From DFXE01 sp032054765 (GTDB lineage: Bacteria; Bacteroidota; Bacteroidia; Bacteroidales; Tannerellaceae): 64,000 nt of DNA. Positions 34,321-43,446 of the stretch are shown here, one piece after another. Every line of letters starts with the position of its first letter. Positions within the stretch are counted from its first letter, which is position 1. The notes under the pieces are model-generated. The model had not been told where the DNA came from, did no database searches, and was given only the letters and a program-made list of their open reading frames with translations. The stretch is from the NCBI GenBank assembly GCA_032054765.1, contig DAMBSC010000011.1, positions 124,001 to 188,000 on the forward strand. The letters are read 5' to 3'. A program made the position numbers and the translations under genes.

Positions 34321-37300
34321 TCATTTAACTTTCTTCTTGAGCGCGAAAATTGGTAAATAGATAAAGATTCCAATGAGAGACATAAGGAGCCCTCCTATAG
34401 TTCCTGCAGCGAGTGGAAACCAGAAAGCTTCTTTATCTGTTCCGATCATAAATGGAATAAAACCGAGTACTGTGGAAATTACTGTCAGGAAAATAGGGGT
34501 TATCTTTGCGTTCCAGGCTTTTAAATAGGCTTTATAAGGATGCATTAAGGGTTTTCTTTCCTTGATTTTATTGTACTCATTCAGGATGTAAATACTTGCG
34601 TTTACTGTGATACCGCACAGTAGGACAAAAGATGCAAAGCCTCCCTGATCGAAGTTGAGCTTAAACCAATAGAAGGTCAGAAATACACCGATATATGAAA
34701 TAGGTATGACACAAATAACAGCCAACGGTTGTTTTAATGAATTGAATAAAATACTGCAAGTGAAAAAGATTATTGCAATAATAAGTAGTAATAAAAGGTA
34801 TTGTTTGTTGTCCTTTTTATCCCAGGACCAGTAATAACTTTCTGTTTTAGCAGTGTATCCCATCGGAAGAGAAGCATTGAATTTTTCCAGTACACGATCT
34901 TGTATTTTTGTTCCCTGATTATGAGCTCCAATGTATTCGTATTGTAGGCAAAGGCGATACTGCTGATTTACTTTGGCAACCTTTTGTGGAGCCTGTCTTT
35001 TTTCAACTGTGGCTAATTCCGCTAGTTTATAGGGAATCCCTCGTATTTGCTGAGGTACATATTGCATGTTCCAGATATCATATTCGTCAGACTGGCGTGA
35101 AGTAAGCTTAAGCGTTTCCAGTTCGTTGTCTACAATGATATTACCTGTATATATATCTTTTCCAAAGACAGGTTTTAGGGATGAGAAAAGTTCTATGGGT
35201 AATATATTTTCCTGTGCGAGCCTCTCCTTGTTAATATTGAAAGAAAACTCCTGATAATCATCTTTCCACCATGAAAATTCTGAGTTAATAAGTACCTCCT
35301 TTATTCGCCTGTAGGTTAATAAAGAATCTTTTAGCTGTTCGGCCCATGAAAATAATTCATCATAATTGTACCCGTACATTTCGATACGGAAATTTCCGGC
35401 ATTTTCCCGAACATCATTACTGAATCCGTGATCTTGTAGCCCGTATACACCCCAACTACCTCCTCCCAGTTCAAGTGCTTTGCTTATAATGCGGCTTTTC
35501 AAGGTATATGGAAAACCACTTCGTTCACTGTTTTTTGTAAAAAATATATCTATTTTGGCTTGTCGGGCATTGTAGATATTTGTTTGAAATTGTTTGATCT
35601 CTTTGTATGTACTCAGATAAGCTTCCATACGGGTGATCAGATGATTCATTTGGCTTAATGTTGTGCCATTAGGTAAAGAGGCGGTAACTGTGAGGACAGT
35701 TTCTTCTCTCTGGGTAAAATAGCTTCCTTCGTATACTTTTTGCACGAAGAGCCGGAGTGATCCTCCCAATACTTTATCAATTACAGGTTTGACTTTTTCT
35801 TTATATGTATCATTCGAAGCAAATGCATTATATTTTTCAATTAGCAAAGAATCCGTGTGAGAGTATGTATCGCTACTTTTCATTTCAATTTTATCAGGTA
35901 GCATAAATACAGGTATTCCAAAAGCCAGTATAATGATTACACAAGCAAGTACCCGCCAATGTACAGAAAATCGTATCTGTTTAAGATATAAACGGGAGAA
36001 AAAGATTGGAAATCTTTTTAGAAACCGGGAAAAATGGGGTGGAAGGAAGACTTTTTTCTTTTTGCAACTTTGGAGTCGAAACATTTTCATCTTATCGATC
36101 ATGGCAGGAACAAAGAATAGTGCTGTCAGTAAAGATACAGATAAGTTAATGATGACAACGGCTGCAAAATCCTGAAGGTTTAAACGTATCTTTTCATCCA
36201 GAAAGAAAATAATGGATAAGGCGCCTATTGTTGTCAATGTAGCCGTAAGGATAGGGAGAAAGGCATTTTTATTATGGCGGTTTTTTATATGATCGGCCAT
36301 AACTATTGTATTGTCAATAATCAGACTTAGCGATATAGTAACTCCTGCAAGAGAATAAAGTTGCATTTCAAGTCCGAGCAGATAATATAATATGACGGCA
36401 ATACATAAATTGACAATTAAGCTTACTACAATCAGGAACATGTATTTTATGTTACGGGTAATAAGTAGTACAAAAAGTAACAGGATAAGTATGGTGAGTC
36501 CTGACCGTATATATATTTTATCTAGTTCTGACTGAATGAATTCTGTAGCATCATAACTGGTGTGTATCTCATATCCGGAAGGTAGTTCGGATTGGATATG
36601 ATCCATATCTGCTTTGACAATTTTGGCTAGCTGTAATTGATTGGCTGTTTCGTCAGCACGGATAGAAAGATAAATTGAATTAAGGCCATTGATCCTGTAA
36701 TAGTTACTGGGAGCTTCTTCCTGACGGTTTACTTTTAGCAACTGATCCAGCCGGATAAGAGATCCGTCTTTGTTTTCAACGGTAATAAGTGCAGGGTCGA
36801 ACCTTCCTTCCTTATTGTCTGGTATGAGGGCTAGCCGAATCCATTCATTTTCTCCTTCCTCTAAGTTGGCAATACCAATAAACTCTTTGTTATAATACTG
36901 ATTGATCGCTTGCTGAATATCTTCTACGGAAATGCCTAAAGTAGACAGTTGGCGACTATCATATTCAAGCCGCCATTCCATAGGAGTCGCTCCACTTATA
37001 TCAACACGATAAATTCCCGGAATGCCAGCCAAAGCAGGCTTTATCTGATTCTCTGCATATCGCTGGATGAAGATGGGAGTTGATGCAGCATTTAATGTAT
37101 AGCTTATAAATGGTCGAGAAGCTTTATCATCGGGCCTACTCATCTCTAAAATCGGATAACTTAAGCCTTCCGGTAGATTGGGCCAGGTTTGCCGAATAAT
37201 GGTAGAAGCTTCAAAGCGAGCTGCATCTGTATTCGTATGTTTATCCAGTTCAAGTGTAATACTTCCCCAACCATTTCCGGATGTTGAACTAATTTCTTTA

Positions 37301-37524
37301 ATACCCTTGATACGGGCCAACATGGCTTCCAGTTTTGATGTGACTTCTATTTCAATCACACGGGCTGAATTACCCGGCATACTGTAATTGATAGTTAATC
37401 TGGGTAATGTGTACGATGGAGATAATTTCAAAGGAAGTAAAGGTATGAAGGCAATGCCTATCAATGCTATGCACAGGAAGGTAACTATAATAGTAAAAGA
37501 TGATATTTTAGGTGCTGACTGCAT
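34321..37524 (-). CDS. RND-family efflux pump, second inner-membrane subunit
   Basis: This 1067-residue RND protein has 12 expected helices, with the first at about 8-28 and the TM2-TM6 block at about 335-480. In TM4 the proton-relay region reads SLIIDNTIVMAD with Asp404 kept and Asn405 in place of the second aspartate of AcrB. The TM10 region has GITVNASIYILNEYN, with Asn where AcrB has the relay Lys. It is divergent from its operon partner at 39007 rather than a recent duplicate. Its ATG overlaps the stop of the TolC-like gene by one base. The operon carries only one adaptor and one channel, so the two pumps probably share them. Confidence 0.92.
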   Translation of the reverse strand: MQSAPKISSFTIIVTFLCIALIGIAFIPLLPLKLSPSYTLPRLTINYSMPGNSARVIEIEVTSKLEAMLARIKGIKEISSTSGNGWGSITLELDKHTNTDAARFEASTIIRQTWPNLPEGLSYPILEMSRPDDKASRPFISYTLNAASTPIFIQRYAENQIKPALAGIPGIYRVDISGATPMEWRLEYDSRQLSTLGISVEDIQQAINQYYNKEFIGIANLEEGENEWIRLALIPDNKEGRFDPALITVENKDGSLIRLDQLLKVNRQEEAPSNYYRINGLNSIYLSIRADETANQLQLAKIVKADMDHIQSELPSGYEIHTSYDATEFIQSELDKIYIRSGLTILILLLFVLLITRNIKYMFLIVVSLIVNLCIAVILYYLLGLEMQLYSLAGVTISLSLIIDNTIVMADHIKNRHNKNAFLPILTATLTTIGALSIIFFLDEKIRLNLQDFAAVVIINLSVSLLTALFFVPAMIDKMKMFRLQSCKKKKVFLPPHFSRFLKRFPIFFSRLYLKQIRFSVHWRVLACVIIILAFGIPVFMLPDKIEMKSSDTYSHTDSLLIEKYNAFASNDTYKEKVKPVIDKVLGGSLRLFVQKVYEGSYFTQREETVLTVTASLPNGTTLSQMNHLITRMEAYLSTYKEIKQFQTNIYNARQAKIDIFFTKNSERSGFPYTLKSRIISKALELGGGSWGVYGLQDHGFSNDVRENAGNFRIEMYGYNYDELFSWAEQLKDSLLTYRRIKEVLINSEFSWWKDDYQEFSFNINKERLAQENILPIELFSSLKPVFGKDIYTGNIIVDNELETLKLTSRQSDEYDIWNMQYVPQQIRGIPYKLAELATVEKRQAPQKVAKVNQQYRLCLQYEYIGAHNQGTKIQDRVLEKFNASLPMGYTAKTESYYWSWDKKDNKQYLLLLLIIAIIFFTCSILFNSLKQPLAVICVIPISYIGVFLTFYWFKLNFDQGGFASFVLLCGITVNASIYILNEYNKIKERKPLMHPYKAYLKAWNAKITPIFLTVISTVLGFIPFMIGTDKEAFWFPLAAGTIGGLLMSLIGIFIYLPIFALKKKVK

Positions 37525-38999
37525 TACATACCGTGTTTGTAGTCAAACAGATTTGAAAGGGATGTTCCTGCCTCAAAGTCATGTAAAGTAAGCCTTCTAA
37601 TCTTATAGTATTTTACCCAATAATCGCTAAGGGCGGATATGTAGTTGCGCTGAGCTTCCTGTTGACGGTTTAGAGATAAGGTTAAGCTGTTTATATCTGC
37701 TTTACCTATTATAAACCGTTGCTTGGTTTCGGCATAAGCCATTTGTGCAAGATCTAAAGCTTCTTCGGCACTGATTATCAGGTTTTGCTGAATGTTGAAT
37801 TCACTTATTGTCATGATAATATCTTCCTCAATAGTTAGTTCGTCCTGCCGGGCGGATATTTGGGTTACATTCAGCGTATTTTTTGCAATATTATGCTTTC
37901 CTTTCCTTACTCCCCAATCAACAATGGGTATAGAAACAGATACTGCTACGATATCCTGCTGCAGAGGATTATGATAAGCATCCTTAAAATTATCGGCTAC
38001 TTGATTAAAACCGATACTGGCTTTTACCGAGGCATTAAACATAGCTTCTTTTTTGGTTTTATCTACCAGTTGTTCTGCTTCCAAAATTTTTTGCCTAAGT
38101 TCCAGGAAAGAAGGATTGTTTTCACGGGCATAGTTTATTGCCTCATCGACAGAAATAATCATATTGCCTGGACGTTTGGGGAGTTGCAGGCGTATTTCAG
38201 TATTCTTATCAAAATTCAAATAAGAGGCCAGATTAAACATGGCACGTTTTAAGACATTTTCCTTATTTTGTAAGGTATTCTTGGCATTAACAGCGTCCAG
38301 TTTTAGTGTCAGCAAATCAGCCTGTGTGATTGACGCTATTTTATGTCTTTGTAATCCCGTACGGTATAATGTATCGCTGGAAGCCACATTCTCTTTTGCC
38401 AGGTCATATTCTGCTTGTGCCATTGCTAATTCAAAGAAGTACCGGCTAGCCTCTTCGTTTATATTTTCCATGTTATAGAGAAATTCCTTTTTGACTTTAT
38501 CAAACTTTAAGGGTTCAATCTTTCGTTCCCACTTAAAAGGATTGTAACCTAATAAACTTTGAGAATAACCGAGCCGTATAGGAACGGAGGTAAACTGACT
38601 ATAGGTATTATCGCCAAAATTACGCATATACCCTAAATCTGTGTCCAGAAAGAAGCTTCCTCCCAGTAAATCAAAGTTTTGCTCTATGGAAAGTCCTCCA
38701 TACGCATAGTACGATTGTTGTTTTCGATAAACATCTATATCCTTTTCTGAATCATATCGTCTGGTAATATCCCTGTAATATTGTGCTGGAGTCAGATTCA
38801 GGGTAAGACTGGGGAGCCGGCCGGCCTTGTAAGTTCGGTATTCCCAATATCCGGCCAGATACATGTTTTTGCTTCTGAATGCTTCCAGTGAACTATCGGC
38901 AGCTATTTCGATAGTCTTCTCCAGAGTCAATGTTAGTTGTGCTGATAAACTTCCTGTAAACAGCAAACAATAACAACATATAATTTGGATGATCTTCAT
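37524..38999 (-). CDS. TolC-family outer membrane efflux channel
   Basis: This 491-residue outer-membrane factor starts at 38999 (MKIIQIICCYCLLFTGSLSAQ, a signal peptide). It shows two OEP repeats of long helices and barrel strands: LTLEKTIEIAADSSLEAFRSKN, NINEEASRYFFELAMAQAEYDLAKENV, then ISVDEAINYARENNPSFLELRQKILEAE and ISAEEALDLAQMAYAETKQRFIIGKADINSLTLSLNRQQEAQRNYISALSDY in the second half. It is 7 bp after the first RND gene and overlaps the second by one base. Confidence 0.92.
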   Translation of the reverse strand: MKIIQIICCYCLLFTGSLSAQLTLTLEKTIEIAADSSLEAFRSKNMYLAGYWEYRTYKAGRLPSLTLNLTPAQYYRDITRRYDSEKDIDVYRKQQSYYAYGGLSIEQNFDLLGGSFFLDTDLGYMRNFGDNTYSQFTSVPIRLGYSQSLLGYNPFKWERKIEPLKFDKVKKEFLYNMENINEEASRYFFELAMAQAEYDLAKENVASSDTLYRTGLQRHKIASITQADLLTLKLDAVNAKNTLQNKENVLKRAMFNLASYLNFDKNTEIRLQLPKRPGNMIISVDEAINYARENNPSFLELRQKILEAEQLVDKTKKEAMFNASVKASIGFNQVADNFKDAYHNPLQQDIVAVSVSIPIVDWGVRKGKHNIAKNTLNVTQISARQDELTIEEDIIMTISEFNIQQNLIISAEEALDLAQMAYAETKQRFIIGKADINSLTLSLNRQQEAQRNYISALSDYWVKYYKIRRLTLHDFEAGTSLSNLFDYKHGM

Positions 39000-39006
39000 A
39001 TCTTTA

Positions 39007-42000
39007 TTACTCATTAGTAAGTATTTGTTCACTTTTCCGGTAAATTAACCAATATATCAGCGGCACAATAAACAGGCTGACAAGAGTACCGATAAACATG
39101 GCCGATATCATGGCGATTGATAAAGGCTTCTGTAATTCGCTACCCATATCAAAAGAAAATAATAGAGGGACCATAGCGAATATGGTAGTCAAGGATGTCA
39201 TGATAATAGGCCGTAAACGTCTCCTTCCTGCTTCATGGATAGCTTCCATAAGCGGAGCGCCTGACTTACGCAGTTCATTAATTGCGTCTAATTTAAGGAT
39301 TGAATCATTTATTATTATACCACATATTACAACAATACCAATAGCACTCATCAAGTTTAGTGAATGTCCGCATATCCATAAGACAAATAAAGCTCCAGCA
39401 ACGTCTATTGGTAATTCCATTAATACAATAAAAGGTTGAAGAAAACTTTCGAATTGTGCAGCCAGAATGAAATACATTAATAAAACAGATATTAAAAGAA
39501 TAATTACTAATTCTCCCAGCATTTTTCTGTTGGAAAAGAAACTACCGGAAAAGTCTACATCCCATTCTGTTTTTTCTGTTTGAGCAACTGTTGTTTGCCT
39601 GATGCTTTGTTTTGCATCTACAATCAGTTGTTCAGGATTTTTCACATTATAAAAGCTGAAAGGAATATATTCTCCATTTTTACCGGCATAAATTGTTTTC
39701 AAGTCTTCTCCCGGAGTTATTTTAACTAATGCGTTAAGAGGAATATACCCTGGTTTGTCTTCTTCTTTAAGAGGTTGGGAAGCGATAAGTGTATTTTTTA
39801 TAATTTTATTTACCGATTGTTCATTACCGGCTATGGTTATAGGCAAATATTGTTGATATGAACGGAGAGTAGCAATCTCATTTTCTTTGAATGCCGTTTT
39901 TAATACTCTGTACACTTCATTATAATCTACATGATATAAAAGCAAACGCTGACGGTCGATAGTCAGGTTCAGCTGGTTCTCAAAAGCTACACTAACAGGT
40001 GTATGACCTGTTGTTTCTTTTAAGACGGATTCAAGCTGGTGGATCACTGAAGGCATTGGGGGTTCTGCTTTGTTGCGAGCATATAATTCAGCAACGATGT
40101 CTGCTTCACCTGTAACGAATAGTTTCTCAAAAATCGTTTCCGGAGGAGCAAAAGAAAATACCGCATTCGGATAATGAGTTTTTGTCCATTCCCCCACTCT
40201 TTTTTGCAGAGGATAAATTTCTGATGGAGCAGCCGTTTTTAAGTATAATTCAGCTTCAGATACGGATAATTCCTGTTCCCTATTCAACAGGAATTGCTGC
40301 TGTCCCACATAACCAGTATATTCTGTTACTGAATTATGTATATATTCAAATAGCTGGTTTACGCGGTGTTGATTTTCATCTACATGTATATTTTCATTCC
40401 ATTCAATAAATGTAAGAAGTTCGTTTTGATCTATTTCCGGCATTCGGCTTTTGGGTATCTGATAAAATAGAAAAACACAAAGAGGAAGGGTAAGCAATGC
40501 CATAATTAAGGTGATTGTTTTATGACGGAATATAAAATCAACACCATTATCATACCACTTATCTAATGTATGTGTTTTTATAGGATTATTAAATCTTTTA
40601 TTGAACCAGTTTTTCTTTATCTCCGGTATGCTATATACCAGTTTGTATAATACTGGTAACAATATAATCCCTGTAAAGTAGGAAACGATCAAACCTACCG
40701 TCACTGCAAAGGCCTGATCATAAAAGATTGCTCCGGCTATTCCACTCATAAATACCAGCGGTACAAATACTGCAATCGTGGTAAAGGTTGAGCTAAGCAT
40801 TGGAGTAATAACTTCGGAAGTCCCTTTGGCGCATGAATCCTCTAATGAATATCCCATGGCCCTGTATTGAGTAATGTTTTCCGTTACAATAATAGAACTG
40901 TCTATCATCATCCCTAGAGCCAGGATTAGACCTGAAAGAGAAATGATATTAAGAGACATATTGAATAAATAAAAGAACAGGAAACTAATAACAATACTGA
41001 CGATCATGCTTAATCCAATAACAGCCGGACTTTTTATATCTCCCAGAAACAGAATAGCAACAATGCATATAAAAATAAATCCTAAGGAGAGATTTTGTTT
41101 CAGATTTGAAATGCTATAATCAAGTAATTCTGTTTGGTTACGCGAAATGCTGAAATCGATATTAGGATAAATGGATGCGAAATAGTCGGTTACTTCTTGT
41201 AGGGATGCTTTCATATCATCCATATTCTCATCAGCCTGCTTTATAACAGCCAATGTAACAGCTCGTTTTCCGTTTGATAATGATACTCCGGTCTCTTTAA
41301 TAGGTGCTATAGCTATCTTCGCCAGCTCTTTTAACTGAAAAATACGATCATTTTTACGTATAAAAATATTCTCTACATCTTCAACGGTACGTAGTAAAGT
41401 CGAAAATTTGATGTTGTATTCATAGTATCCGTCACGGACGGTCATACTTCCCGGCTCTATATTGTTGGATGAAAGTGCCGATTCTAGGTCATTCAAGGTA
41501 ATACCGGCTATCTCCAATATGTTCATATCGGGAATGATTTGTAATTGTCGGTTCAATATTCCCGTTATATCTACCATCGCAACTTCCGGCAGTTGCTCGA
41601 TCCGTCGTTTGATAACTGTTTCTGCAAATTCGCAAAGTTCCAAAAAAGCACTGCTCTCCTCATTTTCAAGAGTCAGGTTAAGATAGAATACGGGTATATC
41701 CGTAGCACTAGCCTTAGTAACTCGGGGGCGCTCAATTTCCCGGGGAAGGTAGTTCATGGCGGCATCAATCTTTTCATTTACCTCTATAAATGCAAGATCA
41801 GTGTTGGTCCCAAAGTCGAAGTTTAAACGAATAATTCCGTTCCCATCCCGTGTTTCACTTTGAATATCCCTCAGTTTACTTACCTGCATCAATTGTTGAC
41901 GAACTGGCTTTACAACCGTATTTTCCAATTCCCTTGCAGAAGTATTTTTTCCTGTGACTTGTATTGTGATTTCCGGTATAGCTATATCAGGCAATAACGA

Positions 42001-42096
42001 TATTGGCAATGTAAAGTAAGTAACCAACCCTACAATGAAGCATGCTGTAAAAGCCATCAATACTGCAATCGGACGCTGTAATAAAAATTTAAGCAT
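39007..42096 (-). CDS. RND-family efflux pump, first inner-membrane subunit
   Basis: This 1029-residue RND pump starts MLKFLLQRPIAVLMAFTACFIVGLVTYFTLPISLLPDIAIPEI. The TM4 relay region reads GMMIDSSIIVTEN with Asp399 followed by Ser400, and the TM10 region has CGIIINDSILKLDAIN. The two large periplasmic loops have the porter-domain pattern. Its closest functional class is the HAE/HME-like pumps of Bacteroidetes; export substrates cannot be inferred. It follows the adaptor gene after 108 bp. Confidence 0.93.
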   Translation of the reverse strand: MLKFLLQRPIAVLMAFTACFIVGLVTYFTLPISLLPDIAIPEITIQVTGKNTSARELENTVVKPVRQQLMQVSKLRDIQSETRDGNGIIRLNFDFGTNTDLAFIEVNEKIDAAMNYLPREIERPRVTKASATDIPVFYLNLTLENEESSAFLELCEFAETVIKRRIEQLPEVAMVDITGILNRQLQIIPDMNILEIAGITLNDLESALSSNNIEPGSMTVRDGYYEYNIKFSTLLRTVEDVENIFIRKNDRIFQLKELAKIAIAPIKETGVSLSNGKRAVTLAVIKQADENMDDMKASLQEVTDYFASIYPNIDFSISRNQTELLDYSISNLKQNLSLGFIFICIVAILFLGDIKSPAVIGLSMIVSIVISFLFFYLFNMSLNIISLSGLILALGMMIDSSIIVTENITQYRAMGYSLEDSCAKGTSEVITPMLSSTFTTIAVFVPLVFMSGIAGAIFYDQAFAVTVGLIVSYFTGIILLPVLYKLVYSIPEIKKNWFNKRFNNPIKTHTLDKWYDNGVDFIFRHKTITLIMALLTLPLCVFLFYQIPKSRMPEIDQNELLTFIEWNENIHVDENQHRVNQLFEYIHNSVTEYTGYVGQQQFLLNREQELSVSEAELYLKTAAPSEIYPLQKRVGEWTKTHYPNAVFSFAPPETIFEKLFVTGEADIVAELYARNKAEPPMPSVIHQLESVLKETTGHTPVSVAFENQLNLTIDRQRLLLYHVDYNEVYRVLKTAFKENEIATLRSYQQYLPITIAGNEQSVNKIIKNTLIASQPLKEEDKPGYIPLNALVKITPGEDLKTIYAGKNGEYIPFSFYNVKNPEQLIVDAKQSIRQTTVAQTEKTEWDVDFSGSFFSNRKMLGELVIILLISVLLMYFILAAQFESFLQPFIVLMELPIDVAGALFVLWICGHSLNLMSAIGIVVICGIIINDSILKLDAINELRKSGAPLMEAIHEAGRRRLRPIIMTSLTTIFAMVPLLFSFDMGSELQKPLSIAMISAMFIGTLVSLFIVPLIYWLIYRKSEQILTNE

Positions 42097-42114
42097 AAAT
42101 TTTTATAATTAAAA

Positions 42115-42215
42115 GTTGAAAATTGGGAATTGAAAACGTCTCTCTTTTTCCTGTTTTTTATTATATCTATGTCTCATGTTAAAAGAATTTTCCATTTTCA
42201 TCTTTCAATTTTCAA
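42115..42215. repeat. Heptamer repeats flanking the adaptor stop codon
   Basis: The left block is GTTGAAA, ATTGGGA, ATTGAAA (42115-42135). The right block is TTTTCCA, TTTTCAT, CTTTCAA, TTTTCAA (42188-42215), roughly inverse. The right block encodes the last residues (IEN) and the stop codon of the adaptor gene. Confidence 0.75.
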
Positions 42216-43293
42216 TTACCACCGAAACGGTGGCCTCATGTGCCAGGTTGATATTTCCGCTTATAATAACTATATCGCCTTCTTTCAATCCTTCGGTTAC
42301 AGTATATTGACCGGCATTTTCCAGGCCGGTTTGCACATAGTTCCAATAGGCTTTTCCATCTACCAATGTGAATATTACCTGTCTGCCTGAGCGAAGAACA
42401 AGCGCTTCTTTAGGTACTACTAATTGCTTACCTACTGAACGCTGAATGCTGACACGTACATTCATCCCTTCGAACAGCTTACTAGTGTTGGTAACAGTAG
42501 CTTTCACTTGTACCATTCCATTAGCATTTACTTGTGGATTGATTTCCGATATACGTCCTTCGGTTTTTATATCAGGCATTGCAAAAGGGCTAACAGTTAC
42601 TTTATCTCCTGTTTTAATTAATGGCAATTCACTTTCAAGAACAGTAAAAGATGCTTCCAGGCTTCGGGGATCGATAATCGTACAAAAGATATCAGAAGTA
42701 GATGAGGTATTAAATTGTTTGGAGAATAGATTTGCTACGATTCCATCGAAAGGAGCTGTAAGTATAGCATGTTGTTCCTCATATAAAGCTAGTTCATATT
42801 GGGTTAAAGCCTGGTCATATCCGCTTTTTGTTCGTACCAGTTGCATTGTTCCTGTAGGAACCCTGGCAGAATCTTCTATAGCAAATCCCTGTCCGATCAA
42901 TACATCCTGAAGTTCAAGTTTAGCTTTTTCCAAAGCATCTTTTGCTTGTGCGGTTTTATTATTCAGGCGAAAAGCCGCTAACTCAGCCAGCTTTTGACCC
43001 TTAACTACCCGGTCACCGTTTTTTACATAAATAGTAGCTATTGTCTCAACTGTTTCGAAGCGTAAATCAACAAACTTTCTTGCCGAGAGTTTCCCATTAC
43101 TAATCAGCTCATGGCTGAATTCAGTGCTATGAAGAGGCATTACGGTTACTTCGTTAGATATATCCGGTAAAACTGTCTCAACAGTTTCTTCCATCTGATT
43201 ATCTTTACTTTTTTCTGATGAACAGGCTATTATAAACAACAATAATCCTAAAAGAAACAGATGGTAATATTTCATGGTTTTACGTTTTTTCAT
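42205..43293 (-). CDS. RND efflux periplasmic adaptor (membrane fusion lipoprotein)
   Basis: This 362-residue adaptor starts at 43293 and has a lipoprotein signal ending LFIIACSS. It has a lipoyl half (FVDLRFETVETIATIYVKNGDRVVKGQKLAEL), a short hairpin (KTAQAKDALEKAKLELQDVLIGQG), the second lipoyl half (LTAPFDGIVANLFSKQFN) and barrel strands (VVPKEALVLRSGRQVIFTLVDGKAYW). It heads the adaptor-RND-TolC-RND operon. Its last codons are made of heptamer repeat sequence. An ATG six codons further in is an alternative start. Confidence 0.93.
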   Translation of the reverse strand: MKKRKTMKYYHLFLLGLLLFIIACSSEKSKDNQMEETVETVLPDISNEVTVMPLHSTEFSHELISNGKLSARKFVDLRFETVETIATIYVKNGDRVVKGQKLAELAAFRLNNKTAQAKDALEKAKLELQDVLIGQGFAIEDSARVPTGTMQLVRTKSGYDQALTQYELALYEEQHAILTAPFDGIVANLFSKQFNTSSTSDIFCTIIDPRSLEASFTVLESELPLIKTGDKVTVSPFAMPDIKTEGRISEINPQVNANGMVQVKATVTNTSKLFEGMNVRVSIQRSVGKQLVVPKEALVLRSGRQVIFTLVDGKAYWNYVQTGLENAGQYTVTEGLKEGDIVIISGNINLAHEATVSVVIEN

Positions 43294-43322
43294 ATTCAAA
43301 AATCAGCAGGAAGTTCTACCGA

Positions 43323-43330
43323 CAAATATA
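43323..43330 (-). promoter_or_regulatory. Candidate -7 box for the RND efflux operon
   Basis: The minus strand reads TATATTTG, a full match to TAnnTTTG, 29 bp before the ATG at 43293. No regulator gene adjoins the operon. Confidence 0.45.
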
Positions 43331-43446
43331 ACAAAATATTATTACGATGTTTTCGTATTTCTTTTATTTGTATGTTAAATACCGTTATAGATGGAAAATT
43401 GACGTTGTTCCATAAAGATGAGTAAGTATTCATCTGTCAAGATAGT

